A stretch of 64,000 nucleotides of DNA, from assembly GCA_964531335.1 (NCBI GenBank), contig CAZHEV010000015.1, forward strand, positions 5,897 through 69,896. The letters are read 5' to 3'. Shown here in pieces: positions 36,097-45,535 of this stretch. Under the pieces are notes generated by a model, which searched no databases, had not been told where the DNA came from, and saw only the letters and a program-made list of their open reading frames with translations. Source of the stretch: CAZHEV01 sp964531335 [NCBI: uncultured bacterium] (GTDB lineage: Bacteria; Eisenbacteria; RBG-16-71-46; CAZHEV01). The position numbers were made by a program, and so were the translations under genes. Each line of letters begins with the position of its first letter. Positions within the stretch are counted from its first letter, which is position 1.

Positions 36097-37346
36097 GCCC
36101 TCAGAACAAGAAGGTCCTCGTTGTCGGCGGCGGCATTAGCGGCATCAGCGTCGCCATGGAGGCCGCCGCGGCAGGCAGCGAGGTGGTGGTAGTCGAGAAA
36201 AACCCATATATAGGCGGGCGCGTGGCCCAGATGCACCAGTACTTCCCGAAACTGTGCCCGCCGACATGCGGAATCGAGATCAGCCTCAAGCGGCTTCGCC
36301 AGGAGGGGGCCAGGATCGAGATCCACACGCTCGCGGAAGTCGAGAAGATCACAGGAGAGCCCGGCAATTACCATGCCGTGATTACGCAGCATCCCCGCTT
36401 CGTAAACGAGAACTGCACCTCCTGCGACGCCTGCGTGGATGTCTGCCCGGTTGAGAGGCCCAACGCCTTCAACTACAACATGGACAAGACCAAGGCTATA
36501 TATCTCCCCTACGAGCAGGCCTACCCGCTGCGCTACGTCGTGGACCCCGACACCTGCGAGGGCACCTCTTGCAGCAAGTGCGTGGAGGTCTGCGAGTACA
36601 ACGCGATAGACCTCGAGGAGAAGCCGGGCAAGATGGAGCTCGACGTGGCGGCGGTAGTCTTCGCGACGGGCTGGGAGCCCTACGACGCGACGAAGATAGA
36701 GGCGCTGGGCTTCGGCCGCTACCCGAACGTCGTGACCAACGTGATGATGGAGAGGCTGGCCGCCCTGACCGGCCCGACAGGCGGGAAGATCACCCGCCCC
36801 TCGGACGGCAAGGGGATAGAGAGCATAGCCTTCGTCCAGTGCGCCGGATCCAGGGACGAGAACTACCTCAAGCACTGCTCCGGCGTCTGCTGCGCCGCCT
36901 CTCTGAAGCAGGCATCGTACGTGCGCGAGCAGTACCCCGACGCGCAGATGTACATTTTCTACATAGACTTGCGTACCCCTGGGCGGCTCGAGGACTTCCT
37001 CCAGGCCCGTGAGGAGGACGAGAAGATCGCGCTGATCAAGGGCAAGGTGGCGAACATAGAGGGTGGCTCCTCCGGAGAGCTCACCGTCGAGGCGGAGGAC
37101 GTTCTGGGTGGAGGCATCGTGCGTAAGACCGTCGACATGGTGGTGCTGGCGACGGGGATAGTTCCATCATCTATAGGAACCGACGTTCCAAGCGGCTTTG
37201 TTCGTGATGAGCACGGGTTCTTGGTGGCCGAGCAGAGCCATCCGGGCATTCTTGCGGCAGGCTGCGTGAAGCGGCCGGTGGACGTCGCCGCTTGCGTGCG
37301 GGACGCTACCGGCATGGCGCTCAAGGCTATCCAAAATAGGGTGTGA
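36093..37346 (+). CDS. qmoA: quinone-interacting membrane-bound oxidoreductase subunit A
   Basis: QmoA is an HdrA-like flavoprotein of the QmoABC complex, which links the quinone pool to AprBA. The 417 residues contain the FAD fold VLVVGGGISGISVAMEAAAA, the conserved segment YFPKLCPPTCGIEISLKRL, [4Fe-4S] cysteines CTSCDACVDVCPVERPN and CEGTSCSKCVEVCEYNAID, and QCAGSRDENYLKHCSGVCCA. The ATG overlaps the upstream YkgJ-type gene. qmoB starts 9 bases after the stop. Confidence 0.95.
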   Translation: MSPQNKKVLVVGGGISGISVAMEAAAAGSEVVVVEKNPYIGGRVAQMHQYFPKLCPPTCGIEISLKRLRQEGARIEIHTLAEVEKITGEPGNYHAVITQHPRFVNENCTSCDACVDVCPVERPNAFNYNMDKTKAIYLPYEQAYPLRYVVDPDTCEGTSCSKCVEVCEYNAIDLEEKPGKMELDVAAVVFATGWEPYDATKIEALGFGRYPNVVTNVMMERLAALTGPTGGKITRPSDGKGIESIAFVQCAGSRDENYLKHCSGVCCAASLKQASYVREQYPDAQMYIFYIDLRTPGRLEDFLQAREEDEKIALIKGKVANIEGGSSGELTVEAEDVLGGGIVRKTVDMVVLATGIVPSSIGTDVPSGFVRDEHGFLVAEQSHPGILAAGCVKRPVDVAACVRDATGMALKAIQNRV

Positions 37347-37355
37347 GGTGGTCAA

Positions 37356-39611
37356 GTGGCAGAAGACAAGAAAATAGCGGCTTATATTTGTACGGGATGT
37401 GACATAGGCAAATCACTCGACGTCGAAGCCCTGAAGAAGGTCGCCACGGACGAGCACAACCTGGAGATCTGCCGCGAGCACAAGTGGCTGTGCGGCCGGG
37501 AGGGCGTCGAAACCATACGCAAGGACATCGAGGACGGGGCCGACGCCGTGGTCATCGCGGCCTGCTCGCCCCGGGCGATGACCAGCGTGTTCTCCTTCAA
37601 CGGCAAGCAGGTCGAGCGGGTAAATCTGCGCGAGCACGTCGTGTGGAGCCACGAGCCCAACGACGAGGACACCCAGATGCTGGCCGAGGACTACCTGCGA
37701 ATGGGCATAGTCCGCGGCAAGAAGGCCAAGCTGCCCGAGGCTCATATAGAGGAGATCGACAAGGGCATCGTGGTCGTGGGCGGCGGCGTGACCGGCATGA
37801 ACGCGGCGCTCGACGCGGCCAGGGCCGGCTACAAGGTCACGATCATAGAGAAAGAGGACCAGCTCGGCGGATGGGTGGCGAAGTCCCACAAGTCCTTCCC
37901 GCGGCGGCCTCCCTACGACGACCTGGTGGACACAGGCATAGAGGACACCATCTCCAAGGTGGAGTCCGACGAGAACATAAAGGTCCTCAAGGGCGCGAGG
38001 ATCGACAAGGTTGTCGGCCAGCCCGGCCAGTTCGACTTCAAGGTGACGGTGGGCGGAGAGACGAACGAGTTCAGGGCGGGGGCGATAATCCAGGCGACCG
38101 GGTGGAAGCCCTACGACGCCAACAAGCTCGGGTACCTGGCGTACGGAAAGTCCCCCAACGTCGTCACGAACGTCCAGGTCGAGGAGATGATGAAAAACGG
38201 CGGCATCGCGCGGCCTTCCGACGGTGCCAGACCTAAGTCCGTGGCCTTCATCCAGTGCGCCGGATCGCGCGACAAGGAGCACCTGCCTTACTGCTCCGCG
38301 GTGTGCTGCCGGGTCTCGCTCAAGCAGGCGATGTACGTCAGGGAGCAGAACCCCGACGCGGACGTGTACGTGCTCTACAAGGACATCCGGACGCCGGGCC
38401 AGTACGAGGACTTCTACAGGCGCGTCCAGGAGGACCCCGGCGTGTACTTCACCAAGGGCGAGGTCAAAGGGATCGAGCCCATCGCCGGCGACAGGCTGAA
38501 GATAGATATGGAGGACACCCTCCTGGGGCCAAAGATCGACGTCGAGGCGGACATGGTCGTGCTCGCGACCGGCATGGTCCCCAACGCCGCCGACGGCGAG
38601 AACATCCGCGCGCTGATAGACGCCAAGGCCATAGTTGCCAAGGGCGAGGAAGGCGCGCAGCTAAAGCAGGCCAAGGAGACCGTGGAGAAGCTGGCGGACT
38701 ACGAGGGCAACGAGATGCTCAATCTCCAGTACCGCCAAGGTCCCGACCTTCCGGTGCTCAAGTACAACTTCCCCGATTCGCACTTTATCTGCTTCCCCTA
38801 CGAGACAAGGCGGACCGGGATCTACGCCGCCGGCTGCACCAGGGCGCCCAACGACAGCGATAGCTGCATCGAGGACGGCACCGGTGCCGCGCTGAAGGCG
38901 ATCCAGGCCATCGAGCTGACCACCCGTGGGGTGGCCGTGCACCCGCGCTGGGAGGACAAGTCCTTCCCGGACTTCTTCATGTCGCGATGCACGAAGTGCA
39001 AGCGCTGCACCGAGGAGTGTCCCTTCGGCGTGCTCAACGAGGACGAGCAGGGCACTCCCAAGCCCAACCCCCTGCGCTGCCGCCGTTGCGGCATATGCAT
39101 GGGGTCCTGCCCCGAGCGCATCATCTCCTTCGCGGACTACTCGATAGACATAATCGCCTCGATGATAAAGGCGGTAGAGGTGCCCGAGGAGGAGGAGGAA
39201 AAACCCAGGATGCTGGGGCTCCTGTGCGAGAACGACGCGTATCCCGCGCTGGACACCGCAGGGCTAAAGCGCATCAAGTACTCGCCGTACATCCGCTTCA
39301 TTCCGGTGCGGTGCCTGGGCGCCGTGAACGTGGTCTGGATCGCGGACGCCCTTTCCAGGGGCTTCGACGGAGTGCTCCTTGTGGGGTGCAAGTCCGGCGA
39401 CGACTACCAGTGCCACTTCATAAAGGGCAGCGAGCTCATGGGCACCCGAAGCGGCAACGTGAAGGAGAAGCTTCAGCAGCTCGCGCTCGAGGAGGAGAGA
39501 GTCAGGATCGAGGAGCTTGCCATATCCGAATACGACAGGCTTCCGAAGATCATAGAGGAATTTGCGGAGCAGATCGAAGAGGTCGGCCTCAACCCGTTCA
39601 AGGGCTTCTAG
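37356..39611 (+). CDS. qmoB: quinone-interacting membrane-bound oxidoreductase subunit B
   Basis: QmoB is a larger HdrA-like subunit, 751 residues. Layout: a short N-terminal part with CTGCDIGKSLDVEAL and ACSPRAMTSVFSF, the FAD fold VVVGGGVTGMNAALDAARAG, QCAGSRDKEHLPYCSAVCCR, then a ferredoxin domain (CTKCKRCTEECPFGVLNE, CRRCGICMGSCPERIISF). A C-terminal MvhD-like domain (about 620-751) ends it (GLLCENDAYPALD, FIPVRCLGAVNV, GCKSGDDYQCHF). It is the probable electron hub between QmoC and AprBA. Confidence 0.95.
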   Translation: MAEDKKIAAYICTGCDIGKSLDVEALKKVATDEHNLEICREHKWLCGREGVETIRKDIEDGADAVVIAACSPRAMTSVFSFNGKQVERVNLREHVVWSHEPNDEDTQMLAEDYLRMGIVRGKKAKLPEAHIEEIDKGIVVVGGGVTGMNAALDAARAGYKVTIIEKEDQLGGWVAKSHKSFPRRPPYDDLVDTGIEDTISKVESDENIKVLKGARIDKVVGQPGQFDFKVTVGGETNEFRAGAIIQATGWKPYDANKLGYLAYGKSPNVVTNVQVEEMMKNGGIARPSDGARPKSVAFIQCAGSRDKEHLPYCSAVCCRVSLKQAMYVREQNPDADVYVLYKDIRTPGQYEDFYRRVQEDPGVYFTKGEVKGIEPIAGDRLKIDMEDTLLGPKIDVEADMVVLATGMVPNAADGENIRALIDAKAIVAKGEEGAQLKQAKETVEKLADYEGNEMLNLQYRQGPDLPVLKYNFPDSHFICFPYETRRTGIYAAGCTRAPNDSDSCIEDGTGAALKAIQAIELTTRGVAVHPRWEDKSFPDFFMSRCTKCKRCTEECPFGVLNEDEQGTPKPNPLRCRRCGICMGSCPERIISFADYSIDIIASMIKAVEVPEEEEEKPRMLGLLCENDAYPALDTAGLKRIKYSPYIRFIPVRCLGAVNVVWIADALSRGFDGVLLVGCKSGDDYQCHFIKGSELMGTRSGNVKEKLQQLALEEERVRIEELAISEYDRLPKIIEEFAEQIEEVGLNPFKGF

Positions 39612-39649
39612 AGGCGGAGTTTCACAGCTTTTAGGAGAAGGCGAGGAGC

Positions 39650-40837
39650 ATGGCAGAATCGTACGCGGTAAAACCAGACAAGGAGTTCGCGAAGGAGATC
39701 ATCAAAGGCGGCGCGGACACGCTGAAGCACTGCTTTCAGTGCGCCACCTGCTCGGTCAAGTGCGAGCTGTCCCCGGACGATCATCCCTTCCCACGGAAGG
39801 AGATGATCTGGGCCCAGTGGGGTCTCAAGGACAAGCTGGTGGGCGATCCCGACGTATGGCTGTGCCATCGCTGCACTGACTGCAGCGTGCACTGCCCGAG
39901 GGGCGCGAGACCTGGCGACGTGATGGCCGCGGTGCGCGACTACACCATAAAGGAGTTCGCGTTTCCCAAGTTCATGGGGAAGGCGATGGGCAAGCCCGCC
40001 CTTCTGCCCTTGATGATGCTCATACCCGCGATCCTCATACTCATAGTGCTGGCCTGGCAGGCCGGCACGCCCGGGCCCGTTGCCGAGAGCGCCCCGGTGA
40101 AGATGCTGGGCGGGTTCTTCCCCGTTCCCCAGGCCGAGCACGTGGAGTACGCGCTCTTTTTCCCGCACCTGCCGCTTCAGGTAATGTTCGGCGGGTTCGC
40201 ATTGCTCGCGCTTTTGGCGGCCGTCGTGGGGGTGAGGCGGTTCTGGGGGGCGATGAAGCGCGCAGCCCCGCCTCCGAACGGAGGCAAGGACCTCGGCGGG
40301 TCCGTGGTCGGCGCGATAAAGGACGTGCTAACCCACAGCAAGTTCAAGTACTGCAACGAGAACAAGAACCGGCACATATCGCACCTGCTCACCTTCTGGG
40401 GCTTTGCAGGGCTCTTCATAGTGACGGTGGGCGTGGTGATCGCAGCCTATGGGTTCGACCACTACCCGCTTCCGCTCTGGGACCCCTTGAAGATCCTCGG
40501 CAACCTGAGCACCATCGCCATGCTGATAGGCGTGACCTGGATAGTGCTCGAGCGCGCCGGCAAGGACGCGAGCAAGGAGACCAGCACCGGCAAGGACTGG
40601 GGCTTCATAGGGGTGCTCTTGGCGGTCGTTATAACCGGGCTGCTGACGGAGATCGTGCGCTTCGCCAACGTCGATCCCGGCGCCTATATCATATACTTCG
40701 TGCACCTCGTTCTGGTCTTCACGCTGCTAATGTACTTCCCGTACACGCGCTTCGCCCACATGGTCTACAGGACGGTGGCGCTGGCCTACGCGAGGTACTC
40801 CGGGCGGCCGATCGGGACCAGGAAGAGGCAGGGCTGA
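39650..40837 (+). CDS. qmoC: quinone-interacting membrane-bound oxidoreductase subunit C
   Basis: QmoC fuses an HdrC-like ferredoxin domain (CFQCATCSVKCELSPDDHPF, then WLCHRCTDCSVHCPRGARPG; about residues 25-90) to an HdrE-like cytochrome b domain. The latter has about six membrane helices (LLPLMMLIPAILILIVLAW, VMFGGFALLALLAAVVGV, FAGLFIVTVGVVIAAYGF and others). Histidines within the helices are candidate haem ligands (NRHISHLLTFW, FVHLVLVF). At 395 residues it has the usual length. It anchors the complex and exchanges electrons with quinone. Confidence 0.95.
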   Translation: MAESYAVKPDKEFAKEIIKGGADTLKHCFQCATCSVKCELSPDDHPFPRKEMIWAQWGLKDKLVGDPDVWLCHRCTDCSVHCPRGARPGDVMAAVRDYTIKEFAFPKFMGKAMGKPALLPLMMLIPAILILIVLAWQAGTPGPVAESAPVKMLGGFFPVPQAEHVEYALFFPHLPLQVMFGGFALLALLAAVVGVRRFWGAMKRAAPPPNGGKDLGGSVVGAIKDVLTHSKFKYCNENKNRHISHLLTFWGFAGLFIVTVGVVIAAYGFDHYPLPLWDPLKILGNLSTIAMLIGVTWIVLERAGKDASKETSTGKDWGFIGVLLAVVITGLLTEIVRFANVDPGAYIIYFVHLVLVFTLLMYFPYTRFAHMVYRTVALAYARYSGRPIGTRKRQG

Positions 40838-40846
40838 GACTGGCTA

Positions 40847-40935
40847 ACCGGGAGCGGGCTGAAACGCGGACCGGGAGCGCGCCTATAACCGGCTAGGCGA
40901 ACCGCAGGCGCGCCGAGACGAACTGACCGGGAGCG
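40847..40935. repeat. three direct repeats of ACCGGGAGCG upstream of sat
   Basis: Copies lie at 40847-40856, 40870-40879 and 40926-40935 in the 206-base gap between qmoC and sat. The first and third are followed by a shared (G/A)GCTGA. A hairpin-rich leader (for example GGAATC/GGATTCC near 41006-41022) follows before sat. They may be regulator sites or a small repeat expansion. Confidence 0.5.
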
Positions 40936-41043
40936 AGCTGACGTTACGGTAACCTTGCAGACAGGCCTTCCGCGCGAGTGCGAAGGCGGGCCATGCGTAG
41001 GTCTTGGAATCCGAGGGATTCCGCGAGAAGGAGGACTGGTTGT

Positions 41044-42273
41044 ATGAGCAAGCTTGTTAATCCGCACGGGAAAGAAATGAAGCTGAAGCCGCTCCTGCTT
41101 GAGGGCGACGAGCTGGCGGCTGAGAAGAAGAAGGCCGAGGGCCTGCGCAAGCTCAAGATCACGTCCCGAGAGACCGGGGACCTGATCATGATGGGCATCG
41201 GCGGGTTCACGCCCCTGGCGGGCTTTATGTGCGACGAGGACTGGAAGGGCGTCTGCACGCAGATGAAGCTCAAAGACGGCGTATTCTGGCCCATTCCGAT
41301 CACCCTGTCCGCGACCAAAGAGGACGCCGACGCGATAAAGGACGGCGAAGAGGTCGCGCTGGTGGACACCGACTCGGGCGAGCTGATGGCCACCATGAAG
41401 GTGACCAAGAAGTACACGATCGACAAGGAGCTCGAGTGCAAGGAGGTCTACAAGACCACCGATCCCGAGCATCCCGGCGTCAAGATGGTCATGGACCAGA
41501 AGGAAGTCAACCTCGCGGGGCCAGTCAAGGTCCTGAGCGAGGGCATGTTCCCGACGGAGTTCAAGGGCATCTACCAGCGTCCCGCCGAGGCCCGGAAGAT
41601 CTTCGAGGAAAGAGGCTGGAGCACGGTCGCCGCGTTGCAGCTACGCAACCCCATGCACAACTCGCATGCCTACTTGGCGAAGGTGGCCATCGAGGTGACA
41701 GACGGCGTGTACATTCACCAGTTGCTCGGCGCCTTGAAGCCCGGCGACATACCCGCCGACATCCGGGTCAAGTGCATCGACGCCCTGGTGCAGGGCTACT
41801 TCAGGCCCGAGCGCGTCGTGATGGGCGGCTACCCGCTCGATATGCGCTACGCCGGGCCACGCGAGGCCCTGCTGCACGCCCTGTTCCGCCAGAACTACGG
41901 GTGCAGCCATCTCATCGTCGGCCGCGACCACGCCGGCGTGGGCGACTACTACGGGCCCTTCGACGCACAGGAGATCTTCGACGAGATCCCCGAGGGAGCG
42001 CTGGAGTGCCAGCCCCTCAAGATGGACTGGACCTTCTACTGCTACAAGTGCGAGAGCATGTCCTCGATGAAGACATGCCCGCACGGCAAGGAAGACAGGC
42101 TGCTGCTGAGCGGCACGGTGCTGAGGAAGACCCTCTCCGAGGGCGGCGAGATACCGTCCGAGTTCAGCAAGCCCGAAGTACTGGCGATCTTGCAGGACTA
42201 CTACCAGAATCTCGCCGACAAAGTCGAGGTCAAGCTGCACAAGGCCGCGACCGGCGGCGAAGAGAAGAAGTAG
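41044..42273 (+). CDS. sat: sulfate adenylyltransferase (ATP sulfurylase)
   Basis: Sat joins sulfate and ATP to give adenosine 5-phosphosulfate plus pyrophosphate. The 409-residue single-domain enzyme has no APS kinase fusion, as in dissimilatory Sat. It has the ATP-binding [13 protein letters not shown] with the HxxH pair H205 and H208, then [22 protein letters not shown]-terminal cysteine cluster ([16 protein letters not shown]) could bind zinc, as in archaeal and phototroph dissimilatory Sat. The ATG at 41044 begins the conserved [11 protein letters not shown]. Earlier in-frame codons are arginine-rich and unlikely. It completes the apr-qmo-sat cluster. Confidence 0.96.
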   Translation: MSKLVNPHGKEMKLKPLLLEGDELAAEKKKAEGLRKLKITSRETGDLIMMGIGGFTPLAGFMCDEDWKGVCTQMKLKDGVFWPIPITLSATKEDADAIKDGEEVALVDTDSGELMATMKVTKKYTIDKELECKEVYKTTDPEHPGVKMVMDQKEVNLAGPVKVLSEGMFPTEFKGIYQRPAEARKIFEERGWSTVAALQLRNPMHNSHAYLAKVAIEVTDGVYIHQLLGALKPGDIPADIRVKCIDALVQGYFRPERVVMGGYPLDMRYAGPREALLHALFRQNYGCSHLIVGRDHAGVGDYYGPFDAQEIFDEIPEGALECQPLKMDWTFYCYKCESMSSMKTCPHGKEDRLLLSGTVLRKTLSEGGEIPSEFSKPEVLAILQDYYQNLADKVEVKLHKAATGGEEKK

Positions 42274-42294
42274 CTTCTTGTTGGCTTGGGTTTC

Positions 42295-42321
42295 GGGGCT
42301 CCGGGTCTTGGCCGGAGCCCC
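42295..42321 (+). terminator. strong hairpin after sat
   Basis: GGGGCTCCGG (42295-42304) pairs perfectly with CCGGAGCCCC (42312-42321) around GTCTTGG, 22 bases after sat. No T tract follows, so termination may be partial. Confidence 0.6.
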
Positions 42322-42430
42322 GGCCCGGGCTAAGCTACCCGATGCTGGGAGCCGGGCGCTCGTCCATCAAGTTAACTAGTTTCCATTCAACGCCTTGTGG
42401 CTTAGCGGCTCGAGGCACAACGGACTCCCT

Positions 42431-42823
42431 ATGAACCTCATAAGCATCAATCGCAAGGAAGGCCTACAGTTCGAGATCCAGGTGCGCGAGCACAGCTTTG
42501 CCTGCGACCTGTCAGTTGAAGACGGTGGCGAGGACAAGTCCCCCTCGCCGTCTGAGATCCTCGCCGGCTCGCTCGGCGTCTGCATCGCCATAATGGCCCA
42601 GCGCTACTGCGACAGGCACGGGTACAAAGACGGAGAGGTATCAGCCAGCCTAACCTACGAGCTGGCCGACGACCCCAAGCGCATAGGCGCCATCACCATA
42701 GACCTCGAGATCCCAAAAGACGTGCCCGAGAGCCGGCACGACGCCATCAGAAGGATCGCCGAAGCCTGCCCCATCCATGGCACCCTCACCCACCCGCCCG
42801 AGATAGACATGGAGATAATGTAG
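42431..42823 (+). CDS. OsmC/Ohr family protein
   Basis: This 130-residue protein has the OsmC fold. The first catalytic cysteine is C51 in GSLGVCIAIMAQRYC and the second lies in EACPIHGTLTHPPE; PSEILAGSL precedes the first. OsmC-like proteins reduce organic hydroperoxides through this cysteine pair, and some act on sulfur compounds. It lies after the sat hairpin and is the last host-like gene before the mobile region; the recombinase gene ends 53 bases beyond it. The ATG at 42431 begins the conserved part. Confidence 0.85.
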   Translation: MNLISINRKEGLQFEIQVREHSFACDLSVEDGGEDKSPSPSEILAGSLGVCIAIMAQRYCDRHGYKDGEVSASLTYELADDPKRIGAITIDLEIPKDVPESRHDAIRRIAEACPIHGTLTHPPEIDMEIM

Positions 42824-42876
42824 GGGGGTCTTGACTGGCCCCCGGAGGTGCGGCTAATCCGGCAAGCTACGGTTCA

Positions 42877-44802
42877 TTATGGCTTCCTTCGCTTTCGGGC
42901 TCCGCTGAAGGTCGGTGGTTCATAGCGGGCCCCCGCTACCACATCGAAAGAGTTACCGGTGCACGGTGATTGCGGCACCGGTAGTTTCTTTATCCGGAGT
43001 TCCGCACTCTGCGATTGCGCGTCCAGCGTGATGCCCTCGACGAAGGCGCGGATCACTCGCTTGCGTTCCTCCATGGTTCCATGCTCGAAGAGCTGCTGCG
43101 CGTCACTAAGGCCCTTGAGGACCACGTCCACTATTTCCTCGGGGTTGGTGACGCGGAGCGGAACCGCATCCAGCTCCCCCAAACGGCTCTCGATCTCCCG
43201 CCGCTCGCTGCGAAGCCGCCCGAGGCGATCGCTTAAGAGATCCCTATGGTCCGGCGTTGAGGCTGCCAGATCTATCACCGAGTCGATCTTGTTTGTGAGC
43301 TCCTCCAGGCGCGCTTTTAGCTGAGCAGTCTCCGGCCCCGGGTCACGGGCTTCGGATGCGAGTTTTCTCTCGACCAGCCGTCGAAGCATAGAGCGACCAT
43401 GTTCCCCCAGGAAAGCGGCGATTCTTATCCCGACAAGACTTATCACGAAGTCATCCAGCGGGTCCTTCAAGAACAGGATTGGCTGGCAGATAGCCTTGCC
43501 TTTGGTGATTGCAGCGCCGCAGACGTAGTACGACGTCTTGTAGCGGCCGCAGCTTCCTCCATTGCTCTTGTGCCTGCTGCTGCCGTTCCCTCCCCGCTTG
43601 CTCTTCCATGTCGTGCGGCCGTGCATCGACCCACCACAGGCAGCGCAGCGAAGGAGGCCCGAGAGCAGATATGGCGAGACCTTGCCTTTCCCGCTCAGAA
43701 AGCCCGCCGCCAAGGTCCGATCCCGCCGCTCCTGTACGATGCGCTGCGCCCGTTCGAACGTCTCCTGATCAACCAAGGGCTCGTGCGCGTGCTCGTAGAT
43801 TATCCAGTCCTGGGGTCCGTTCCATTTGAGTCTCGTTCTGCCGCAGCCGTCACGCTCGACCTCGCGCCGATCAGCGATGCGGTGAAACTTCCCCATCCTG
43901 CGTCTGTTCCAGACCACCTGCCCGATGTAGACCGGGTTGGTGAGCATAGCCCGGATGGACGACAGAGCCCACCCTCGTCCCTTAGGTGAAACCACGCCCT
44001 GCCGGTTTAGCCTATCGGCGATCGCCTTGAACCCAAGGGCCGAGCCTCCCGCATACCAGTCGAAGATCTGACGGACAACTTCGACCCGCTCGGTGACGCC
44101 CGGCAGAAGCCGTACGTGCTCCGTGTCGGAGGCCTTCACCTTCTGGCCAAGCTTCACCGTCCGAAGCGGCTTTCCTTCTGGATCGAGGATCAGCTTCTCG
44201 CCCTCGTCCGTGTAGCGGACCGTTTGGAAGAGCCGTCCTGTCTGGTCGAAGTAGCCGAGGTCATAGCCGTAGGGCGCCATCCCTCCGGGCCACCAGCCCT
44301 GATCGGCGAGGGAGACCATTCCCCTGATGACCGCTTTGGACAACGTCGCCGATTCGTCGCGCGCCGCCTCCTGCTTGAAGAACCGAAGGAACTTGTCCGC
44401 GCTCGTCCCGGTGAAGCCCTCCGAGGTATAGACAATCTCGACCCCGGCCTGCCTGAAGAGCCACCTGTAATGGCCAGCCTCATCGCTTGACATGCGCCCG
44501 AAGCGCTTTATGTCCCAAACCAGGATAGAGTCCCACTTCCGCTCGGGCGATCTTGCCTCCGCAAGCATGGCGAGGAATCCCTTGCGCGTCTCCCCTGATG
44601 TGCCGGATACGCCGTCGTCCGTGAACTCAGCCACGACGGCGAAGCCGTGCTCGCAGGCGTAGCGGTCGATATCACGCCGCTGGTCCTCAAGTGACTTCTC
44701 CTGGCGGTCCGTAGAGCGACGCAGGTAGATCGCAGCCGGCTTCGTGCCATTGGTTTCATGGTCCATGTCACAATCAGGGCTCACCCCGCGCACCGGCATC
44801 AA
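42877..44802 (-). CDS. large serine recombinase (integrase/resolvase)
   Basis: Large serine recombinases integrate and excise phages and integrative elements at att sites. The 641-residue protein has the N-terminal resolvase domain with nucleophile S30 in AAIYLRRSTDRQEK, then SLEDQRRDIDRYACEHGF and VWDIKRFGRMSSDEAGHY. A recombinase domain, a zinc ribbon (LRCAACGGSMHG ... YYVCGAAITKGKAICQP) and a C-terminal coiled coil (ETAQLKARLEELTNKIDSVI) follow. The TTG at 44802 overlaps the previous stop as TTGA and has GGAG 7 bases upstream; an ATG 12 codons in is the alternative. Its 3-prime end faces the host side, so an att site probably lies close to 42824-42876. Confidence 0.92.
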   Translation of the reverse strand: MMPVRGVSPDCDMDHETNGTKPAAIYLRRSTDRQEKSLEDQRRDIDRYACEHGFAVVAEFTDDGVSGTSGETRKGFLAMLAEARSPERKWDSILVWDIKRFGRMSSDEAGHYRWLFRQAGVEIVYTSEGFTGTSADKFLRFFKQEAARDESATLSKAVIRGMVSLADQGWWPGGMAPYGYDLGYFDQTGRLFQTVRYTDEGEKLILDPEGKPLRTVKLGQKVKASDTEHVRLLPGVTERVEVVRQIFDWYAGGSALGFKAIADRLNRQGVVSPKGRGWALSSIRAMLTNPVYIGQVVWNRRRMGKFHRIADRREVERDGCGRTRLKWNGPQDWIIYEHAHEPLVDQETFERAQRIVQERRDRTLAAGFLSGKGKVSPYLLSGLLRCAACGGSMHGRTTWKSKRGGNGSSRHKSNGGSCGRYKTSYYVCGAAITKGKAICQPILFLKDPLDDFVISLVGIRIAAFLGEHGRSMLRRLVERKLASEARDPGPETAQLKARLEELTNKIDSVIDLAASTPDHRDLLSDRLGRLRSERREIESRLGELDAVPLRVTNPEEIVDVVLKGLSDAQQLFEHGTMEERKRVIRAFVEGITLDAQSQSAELRIKKLPVPQSPCTGNSFDVVAGARYEPPTFSGARKRRKP

Positions 44803-45170
44803 GTCAATTCTCCAGGCCGGTAAGTGCTACTGTTTGCGTCACTTGGGGCGCTGCCCTGGGCGTCTGGCGCCTGAGCTCTGGTCGCGTCTGGGCCGTGGGG
44901 TTGGGGAACCCGGGCCTCGGCTTCGGATATGGGCCCTTCGGATTGGGCACTTGAGTCCTCGGCGGTCTGGGCCTTGGCTTCCACTGGATGCCACCGCCCG
45001 CGGGCTCGGACAGCCCACCTCACAAGGAGCTCAAGAGCATCATCGAAAGCGGCGGGGTCGGCCACCGTAGCGCTCTCGACCACAACGATGTGCGGATCGG
45101 TGACTACGACTGCGGCGTTGCGGCGACTCCCGTGACCTGTATCATGGGGCCCCCGTCGCGCGCTCATCAC
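44799..45170 (-). CDS. hypothetical protein in the integration module
   Basis: A 123-residue protein of unknown function. The middle (VTDPHIVVVESATVADPAAF, ELLVRWAVRARG) looks folded, while the last 50 residues are low-complexity and rich in Pro, Ala and Ser. Its GTG start overlaps the spoVG-like stop as GTGA and its stop overlaps the recombinase start as TTGA. That tight packing is the main reason to accept it as real. Confidence 0.55.
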   Translation of the reverse strand: MMSARRGPHDTGHGSRRNAAVVVTDPHIVVVESATVADPAAFDDALELLVRWAVRARGRWHPVEAKAQTAEDSSAQSEGPISEAEARVPQPHGPDATRAQAPDAQGSAPSDANSSTYRPGELT

Positions 45171-45514
45171 TCACCGTGCCGGCCGGCGTCGCTGTTGCGC
45201 GCCGGATCAAGTAGTCTCACCAACGCTCCGACAAGCGCTTGTCGCAATGCTTCGCCGGCCTCCCGGGTAACCGGGTTGAACGTGCTGTGCCGCTTGCCGG
45301 TCGATGAAGGCTTGCTCGGGTAGACGACGACCAAGCCGCTCTGCCGCCCTCGTTCAATGCGGATATCATTGAGGGCCAGGCAGCCGTTGATGAGGCACGA
45401 TGCGTAGGCAACCACTGGACCCGACTGATCCGGAGGAAACCTTAGCCGGACCTCGCTGATCCGAAGGGGCCAGTCCGCCCCAGCAGCGCAGAGCTTGCGA
45501 TCAAGCCTGGTCAA
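45167..45514 (-). CDS. SpoVG-like protein
   Basis: This 115-residue protein matches the SpoVG pattern: RISEVRLRFPPDQSG, AYASCLINGCLALNDIRIER, LVVVYPSKPSSTGKR, STFNPVTREAGEALRQALVG. SpoVG proteins are small site-specific DNA- or RNA-binding regulators first known from sporulation and septation control. Versions in phages and conjugative elements occur near replication genes, which fits this position between helicase and recombinase. It starts at TTG 45514 behind GGGAGG. Confidence 0.75.
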   Translation of the reverse strand: MTRLDRKLCAAGADWPLRISEVRLRFPPDQSGPVVAYASCLINGCLALNDIRIERGRQSGLVVVYPSKPSSTGKRHSTFNPVTREAGEALRQALVGALVRLLDPARNSDAGRHGE

Positions 45515-45535
45515 GGCGTCCTCCCTTCCTCAGGT

